Source: Datura wrightii (Eukaryota; Streptophyta; Magnoliopsida; Solanales; Solanaceae). Taken from it: a DNA stretch of 64,000 bases. The notes beneath the pieces are model-generated. The model was given only the letters and a program-made list of their open reading frames with translations. It ran no database searches and had not been told where the DNA came from. The position numbers and the translations under genes are program-made. How positions within the stretch are numbered: the first letter of the stretch is position 1; every line of letters starts with the position of its first letter. Of the stretch, positions 57,256-64,000 are shown piece after piece. The stretch is taken from contig JASDFA010000018.1 in NCBI GenBank assembly GCA_035772735.1, positions 58,682,001 to 58,746,000 of the forward strand, given 5' to 3'.

Positions 57256-58600
57256 GGGAACATTCTTCCTTGAATGTTATAAGCACAGAGAATATGCAGA
57301 AACATGCAATCATCATATGCGAATACTGATCATTTAAACCAAAAACTGACGGAATGACTACCTCGAAAAAGAACTACATAGCTGAACTGAATTCAGAAAT
57401 CACATACATCTATCATAACCTAAACAAATTTTTGAACATAAACTGAACATGGAAACTGATTAGAGTCATAGAGCAAAACTGATACCTCATGCTGAACCTG
57501 AGCCGGTAGAGAATTAGTGTGGGTATTTAGCCATCATATCTTCTTCGACCTCCCACGTAGCTCCTTCAACATGCTGTTTTCTCCATAACACCTTCATTGA
57601 AACTACTTCTTTATTCCTAACCTTCGAACCTGTCGATCTAGTATTCACACCGGACCTCCTTGTAGCTAAGGCTATCCATTACACCAACACTGTCCACCGA
57701 AACTACTAAAGCAGGATCTCCCAAACATTTCTTCAAAAGTGATACATGAAACACAAGATGCACAGAAGATAACTCTGAAGGCAAGTCTAACACATACGCT
57801 ACCTTACCAACACTTCTCATAACCCGGTAGGGACCAACATAGCGGGGACTGAGTTTTCCTTTCTTCCCGAACCGCATGACTCCCTTTATGGGAGACACCT
57901 TCAGAAATACCCAATCGTTCACCTCAAACTCTACCTCCTCCCATCAGTATATGACTTTTGATGACTCTGAGTGGTTTTCAGCCTATCCCTTATCAACTGA
58001 ACCTTCACTATAGCCTCATGAACCAAATTTGGCCTTATCATTACTACCTCACCAACCTCAAACCAATCAATGGATGATCTACACCTTCGCCCATAAAGAG
58101 CCTCGAGCGACGCCATTTGGATACTGGAGTGATAGCTGTTATTATAAGCAAACTCAATCAGGGGCAAGTGATCATCCCAACTACCATTGAAGTCCATCAC
58201 ACATGATCTCAACATGTCCTCTAGAGTCTAAATAGTCTGCTCTTCCTGACCATCTATTTGCGATGAAATGCTGTGCTAAGATTGAGTTGAGTAGCAAGTC
58301 CCTTTTGGAAAGACCTCCAAAACTGAGAGGTAAACTAAGTACCTCTATTTGATATAATGGACAAGTGAACTCCATGAAATCGAACCAACTCCCGGATGTA
58401 TAACTTGGCGTAGTCCTCCGCTGAATCGGTAGTTTTGACCGGTAGAAAATGAGCAACCTTGGTCAACCTATCCACCACAACCCAAATGGAGTCATATTAT
58501 CTACGGGTGTGAGGAAAACCTGTTATGAAGTTCATGTTGATTTATCCCCACTTCCAAGTAGGAATGTTGATATCCTGTAGTACACCTCCTGGCCTCTGAT
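57256..58600 (-). pseudogene. Element G integrase with chromodomain (3' part)
   Basis: Minus strand. DHLPLIEFAYNNSYHSSIQM (58110-58190), WVFLKVSPIKGVMRFGKKGK (57840-57915), HLVFHVSLLKKCLGDP, then a frameshift near 57640 before the chromodomain (57500-57640). Stops and shifts occur near 57930 and 58215. Confidence 0.85.
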
Positions 58601-59260
58601 GCTCAACTTTCACTTGCTGACAGTTCCGACACTTGGCTACAAATTCAGCAATATCTTTCTTCATGCCATTCCACTAATAGATTTGCCGCAAGTCATGGTA
58701 CATCTTGGTGGCACCTGGATGGATGGAATATCTGGATCCATGAGCTTTATGCAACATCTGGTTCCTCAAATCATTCACATCCGGAACACATAAGCAACCC
58801 TGGTATTGTAGCACACCATCTCCCCTTTTGGAGAAAATCTCTACCTTCTGATTTTTAAAGGTTTCCTTTAACTTTACCAATATTGGGTCCTTATCTTGAC
58901 TAGCTTTCACCTTAGTCTCCAAGGATGATTTTGATCCGTCATGAACCACAACACCGCCATTAGTCGAGTCAGCCAACCTTACTCCCAACCTTGCGAGTCG
59001 GTGCACCTCCTTCACTAGCTCTTTCTTTCCTTCATCCACATGGGACACACTCTCTATAGAGAGTCTACTAAGTGCATCCGCTATCACATTAGCCTTACTC
59101 GGGTGGTACAAGACACTCATGTCATAGTGCTTAAGTAGCTCCAACCACCTCCATTGCTGAAGATTGTGGTCCTTCTATGTGAACTCATATTGCAAGCTTT
59201 TGTGGTCCATGAATACATCCACGTGGATGCCATGCAATTAATGCTGCCATATATTCAAAG
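58601..59260 (-). pseudogene. Element G RNase H end and integrase zinc-binding part
   Basis: Minus strand, 58674-59144 open: HPSKANVIADALSRLSIESV (RNase H end), a linker, then HPGATKMYHDLRQIY of the integrase zinc-binding domain. A TAG after it breaks the frame. Confidence 0.85.
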
Positions 59261-60300
59261 CTAATACCACCACGGCCAATTCAAGATCATGGGTCGGGAA
59301 TTTTTCTTATGAACTTTCAGTTGTCTTGAGGCATATGCTATCACTTTTCCTCGCTGCATCAAAACACACCCGAGTCCGATTCTCGAAGCATCACAATATA
59401 CCACAAAACCATCAGTACCTTCAGGTAGGGTCAACACCGGTGCTGAAGTGAGTTGAGTCTTCAACTGTTGGAAGCTTTTCTCACAAGCCTTAGACCATTA
59501 GAACTTTACCTTCTTCTGAGTTAACTTGGTCAAAGGTGTTGCGATGGAGGAGAAACCATCAACAAACCTCCGATAGTAGCCAGCTAAACCCAAGAAACTC
59601 TAAATATCCAAAGGATTCACCAGTCTGGGCTAATTTTTCACCGCCTCGATTTTCTGAGAATCTACCTTTATGCCCTCAGTCCATACCAAATGGCCCAAAA
59701 ATGCCACGGAGTCCAGCCAAAACTCACACTTGCTAAACTTTGCATACAACTAACGGTCCTTGAGGGTCTGAAGTAGTACTCTCAAGTGAGCGGCATGCTC
59801 CTCCTCGCTCCAAGAGTATATAAGGATGTCATCAATGAACACAATCACGAACATGTTCAAATATGCCTTGACCACCCTGTTCATTAGATCCATAAAAGCT
59901 GAAGGGGCATTGGTTAGTCCAAAAGACATAACAACAAATTGGTAGTGACCATACTGAGTCCTGAAAGAAGTTTTTGGGATGTCACTCTCCCGAACCTGAG
60001 CTGGTGACACCCGAATTTGAGACCAATCTTGGAGAAACACTTGGTACCCTGAAGATGGTAAAATAAATCATCAATTCTGGGTAAAGGATACCTGTCCTTA
60101 ACGGTGACCTTGTTTAACTGCCGATAGTCAATGCACATCCGAAGCAAACCATCCTTCTTCCGGACAAATAACACTGGTGCACCCCATGGAGACTTATTCG
60201 GCCTAATAAAGCCCTTATCTAGTAGGTCCTTCAACTGATCCTTCAACTCTTTTCGCTCGGCCAGAGCCATTCTATAGGGTGGAATAGATATAGGCTGCGT
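59261..60300 (-). pseudogene. Element G reverse transcriptase and RNase H start
   Basis: Minus strand. VLFVRKKDGLLRMCIDYRQL and a frameshift near 60000; FVVMSFGLTNAPSAFMDLMN; catalytic FIDD kept (59828-59833); VVYCDASRIGLGCVLMQRGK of RNase H at 59350-59410. Breaks at about 59465-59750. Confidence 0.85.
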
Positions 60301-60860
60301 GCCGGGAAGAAGGTCAATGCCGAAATCAATCTCCCGCTCGGGAGGAACACCCAACAAATCATCAGGAAAGACCTTTGGAAACTCACGTAATACTAGAACT
60401 GACTGGATAGTTTGGGTTTCAAACTTGAAATCCTTAACCCTAGCTAGATGGTACGTGAAACCCTTGGAAATCATCTTCCTGGCCTTTAGGTAAGAAATAA
60501 ATCGATCTATAGGCACAACTGAACTACACTTGCATCCTAAGACTGGGTCACTCGGAAATATAAACTGTACTGCTCGAGTTCTACAATTAATTGAAGCATA
60601 GCATGAAAATAAGAAATCCATCATGAGAATAACATCGAAATCGGTCATGACTAACTCTATCAAATCTACTGAGGTGACCTTATGAAGAACTGAGATTGGG
60701 CAACCTATATACACTCGTCTAGCTATAACTGAGTCACCTACTGGAATGGAAACTGAGAAGGGTTTTGAAAAAACATCAGGACTGACTCCGAAGCAACTGG
60801 CCACATAAGGTGTCACAAAAGACAAGGTAGCCCCTGAATCTAGCAAAGCATATACATAAA
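60301..60860 (-). pseudogene. Element G protease
   Basis: Minus strand, open with the RT start. LDSGATLSFVTPYVAS keeps the canonical DSG active site, unlike C, D and F. Followed by FISYLKARKMISKG and LLGVPPEREIDFGIDLLPG. Confidence 0.85.
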
Positions 60861-62122
60861 TATGGAAAACTCACAACATACCAATGACCACATCCGAGGA
60901 GACCTCCTGATCCTGTCGGGATGCTAAAGCATAGAATCTTTTCAGGCGCTGACTGCCAGCTGTGCTAGTAGATGCTCCCTAATGTGCTTAGCGTGTGGGA
61001 AGGGATGCTGAACTAGAAGCTGGGCCTCGGCCCCAAACCTGATCCCGCCTCGCAGCTAGACAATCTCTAAGCATGTGTACAGGCTGCCCACACCTGAAAA
61101 AAGTACTTGAACCTGCTAAGCACTGGCCTGCATGCCCCCGACCACATCTGTGATAGGCTAGGATGATAGAATCTGTGGGTCTGCTGCTCTGAACCCTCGA
61201 GCTTGATGCTCTCCCTCTCTGAACATGTCTAGGCCTGGATGGCACTCTCAATGTCAAAGATGCCTAGGATGATGATCGCTGGTGAGTCTTCTATCGGTGT
61301 CCACCATCGGACCTCTATTGAGAGAATCTATGGTCCTCGGTCCTGGCCCTCTTGGCCTCCCTCTCTCTTGAATGTGCCACCTCCATCTTTTGGGCATACA
61401 ACACAATCCGAGGGTATTCCATATCCTAATGGAGCATAGCAATCCAACACTCTTTGTCCAAATACCCTGTTGTGCCATGCACAAATCTACTCACCCGTGT
61501 CCTCTGGTCAGCCACTAACTCCGAGGCATATTTCTGTAGGCGAGTGAACTCAAGGGAATACACTTGCACTATTCTTCCTCCCTACTTCAAGTTTACAAAC
61601 TCAGCTACCTTCAGCTCCCTCATCTCTGGAGGGAAGAACCGATCTAGGAATGCAACGTGAAACTCCTCCCACGTGATCAGACCTGGTTTGTGACCCTGCT
61701 ATCCTTCTATTGGCAAAACTAGATATGCGCAACCCCCTTCAACTAGTAGGAGGCCAACTCTGCGCACTCAACACTACTCACCCCTATGACCTGGGTGATC
61801 TCGACAATCTCATAAATGAAATCATGTGGGTCTTAATCTACCTTGGACCCAAGGAACTACGGCAGATTCATCCTCAAGAGTCTATGACTCAAGCTGCCAC
61901 TGCATTGCCATTTTGCGATACATGCGCAACGACCTGCTGATTGACCTGAGCGGTCAAGGCCTACGCAAGCATCTAAATAGCAGCCCAAAATGCAGCATGG
62001 TTAGCCGGCTCCAGTGCCTGGGGTTCCTAGACTGGTGGGGCTGGCTGATGCCCATAACCATATCCATCCTCGTGGTCTTCACCAGCTCCGTTCCTCCTTC
62101 CATTCATTCTTTGAGGAGCCAT
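60861..62122 (-). pseudogene. Element G gag
   Basis: Minus strand, ATG at 62120-62122 (MAPQRMNGRRNG) as likely start because it follows the leader. In-frame TAGs occur soon after. Capsid pieces are near 61380-61600; zinc knuckle near 61060-61100 with the first cysteine changed (FFRCGQPVHMLRDC). Several frameshifts. Confidence 0.75.
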
Positions 62123-62238
62123 GATTCTGAAATCACAAATAGAAAGAATTAGAAGGATAGAAAGACTTTTCATCGCACAACATAGATCCTAAAAGAAGGG
62201 AACATTTCCTAAACATCTCGTAGCTCCTTTTTTCATAA

Positions 62239-62256
62239 GTGTGGCGCACTTCACAC
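62239..62256 (-). ncRNA. Leader hairpin of G
   Basis: Minus strand GTGTG-AAGTGCGC-CACAC, same stem as C with one loop change. Followed on the plus side by a short duplication CACACTTATGAAAAA/CACACTNATGAAAAA. Confidence 0.55.
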
Positions 62257-62332
62257 TAATGAAAAACCACACTTATGAAAAAGACTCTACTTAATGTGTC
62301 TTTCAGACACCCTAGGACATTTCAAACGTATG

Positions 62333-62344
62333 GCTCTGATACCA
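62333..62344 (-). other. Primer binding site of G
   Basis: Minus strand TGGTATCAGAGC, perfect initiator tRNA-Met type. Confidence 0.85.
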
Positions 62345-62348
62345 AGTT

Positions 62349-64000
62349 TGTCATGACACGAACGGAGGCCTGGATCATAGACACGGGAGAAGGGACCCCG
62401 AGAGACCCCAAGTTGACCCATGGCACAAGAATACATCTAACTCAGACAATAAACTGAAGAATCAACAATATAAACTCAGCGAAAGTCTAACTCAACATAA
62501 CCTCAAAATAAGCATCCAAAGTTGAATACATACATAAGTCTGGAAAGCCTCTAATCTAGATGAGTTGATGGGACAAGACCCCAACTAACTCAACAATACT
62601 TAAGCTGGAAATACATAAGGGAAACTAAAAGGCTAGCCCTCGAAGGATGAGGACTCACCAACCAAGCAGGTACTAATCTGACGACTGACTACGAGTAGGG
62701 TTGAGCCTGGGAGCTGGGTCATATATCATGAAATGATACAACATATAGTATGCGGGTCAGTACATGGAATATATTGAGTATGCAAGGTAAGTAAAACCGC
62801 TTAAGTAAAGTAAATCATTTAAAGCATTTCATAACATATCATAAACTTTCAAATCTGAGAGGAGGCCTTGCATGCATTATTTATGAAATCATAATCTTTT
62901 CATAACATGACAATACATAGATTCATAACATCATAACTGACTCAAATGACTCAAAGCTGAAATATGACATTTATAAGAAAAGCTGAACAATGAGTCAAAC
63001 CTTGCTTATCGAACATGCATGTAAAAACTTACAACTATGAGTAATGGATATGCAAATCTGAATCATATAGACAATGGGAGACTTGTCACTTAACTGAACA
63101 TACCACGATAGAGCTTGCATGGTCCCGACTATTATACTCAAGTTGGCAGAGTCGTCCAAAATCTTTCCAGGGATAAGGATTTTCTACCATGATATCAATA
63201 TCAAGCTCATGGGCCATTTGGGCCAAGGATAGCTCACAAGGGAGGTCCCAATAATATAATAGTATCAACCTACGTTGGCGCGTAGTTCTGGGGCATATGG
63301 TGATCGACCCTTAACCCGCTTGGTGCTAAACTCTTCTCCCAAAACATGTAATGCTCTACATCGTACATAACGAAGCTCAACATCGTCTATTGACGAAGCT
63401 CAAGATGAAATCATGCATAAACTCAACATCTTATGAAAATGAAGCTCGACAATAACATACCTCTCAATTTTGAATTCATGCATATGAGAAGTTTTATTTC
63501 AAAAAATACCATAAGCTCAAAGATAAGTGGGAGCCCTTACTCCAAAAACCATGTGGTAAGATTACTTTAGAGATACTACAGCATCATACTCGATTTAAGG
63601 GCTTTTCCTAAAACTTTATCATGCTTAGATCTACTCAATTCATTTAAGAAAAAATATCATAATCATGGGTAGCTCCAGAAACATGCTTTTCATCATCAAA
63701 TCTCATCATCATCATACTCTTCTTTCATGAACTTCTCATCCATGGGCCTTTATTTTCATAAAACTAGAAAGCACAATTTTGATTGAAAATAATTTAAAAT
63801 CTACCCATTCTTCACAATTTATCAATAGAAACATAATCTAATCATACCCATGTATAGAAATTGAAGAATTATGTAATTAGGTTAAAACCCCATAACATGA
63901 TGATAGGAATTTCACATATTTAGATAGAAATTGGGCATGGGTGTGGAAGAAGGCACCCAATCATAACCCTACATACCTGAGAGAAGTTGAATTCTTCAAT
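62349..64000 (-). repeat. Right LTR (5' LTR of G), cut by window end
   Basis: Starts TGTCATGACACGAACGG and follows the middle LTR collinearly to the window end; roughly 600 bp of U3 are expected beyond it. Confidence 0.9.

Larger units (their letters stand above)
36631..64000 (-). mobile_element. C/G array: two chromovirus copies sharing a middle LTR
   Basis: Minus-strand order by position: LTR 36631-38816, internal region of C 38817-54978 (containing nested D), LTR 54979-57255, internal region of G 57256-62348, LTR 62349 to the window end. All three LTRs start TGTCATGAC/TGTCACGACC and belong to one family; both internal regions are full gag-pol sets in the same orientation. There is no target duplication between them, only one LTR. 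Confidence 0.85.

Overview
This window reads as repeat-rich plant nuclear DNA. It is built almost entirely from nested LTR retrotransposons of the Ty3/gypsy superfamily, and no intact host gene, tRNA, rRNA or CRISPR array is visible. Two lineages dominate. The first is Athila-like: it uses a tRNA-Asp primer site (TGGCGCCGTTGCCGGGGA), has a DLGASINLMP-type protease and carries an extra ORF of the putative plant transposon protein family. The second is Tekay/Del-like chromovirus: it uses an initiator tRNA-Met primer site (TGGTATCAGAGC) and has a C-terminal chromodomain. These families and the protein style suggest a eudicot, perhaps Solanaceae; that species-level guess is weak.

Layout, left to right. 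(1) 1-18331 is Athila-like element A on the minus strand. Its ORF2 is cut after 12 codons by the LTR of a different element, J (1-1201). Its pol (2536-5749) is nearly open. Its protease is split by the complete element B (5755-15267, plus strand), with a perfect 5-bp target duplication GCTAC. Gag, primer site and a truncated 5' LTR of A continue at 15268-18331. (2) 18332-21037 is the 5' end (leader and LTR) of chromovirus E, minus strand. (3) 21038-23223 is a truncated LTR of family H, minus strand. (4) 23224-23988 and 33283-34760 are two halves of a decayed intron-containing gene-like sequence, separated by old chromovirus F (23989-33282, plus strand). (5) 34761-36630 holds a minus-strand Tat-like integrase remnant (I) and a 35-bp triplicate repeat. 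(6) 36631-64000 is an LTR-internal-LTR-internal-LTR array of one chromovirus family, minus strand: copies C and G share the middle LTR. C's integrase is split by a young complete chromovirus D (40500-51270, plus strand).

How the parts work together. Each full element has the standard order LTR, primer site, gag, protease, reverse transcriptase, RNase H, integrase, polypurine tract, LTR. B differs: it keeps gag-protease and ORF2 but has lost RT, RNase H and integrase, so it must have moved with enzymes supplied in trans. D and G keep the most catalytic residues among the chromoviruses, but all copies carry stops or frameshifts.

Three signals stand out. First, the U3 part of the LTRs holds odd-length palindromes with one unpaired central base. 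One GC-rich module (arms CGTGTCACGGAG and CTCCGTGACACG) is shared by the unrelated families A/B/J and D, and sits just upstream of the TATA box in J, B and D. Second, a small hairpin about 65-90 nt downstream of the primer site is shared by D, E, F, C and G. It has a compensatory base-pair change and a loop resembling retroviral dimerisation loops. Third, copies C and G share an LTR, which implies unequal recombination. All identity figures here are by-eye estimates; no alignment or database search was run.
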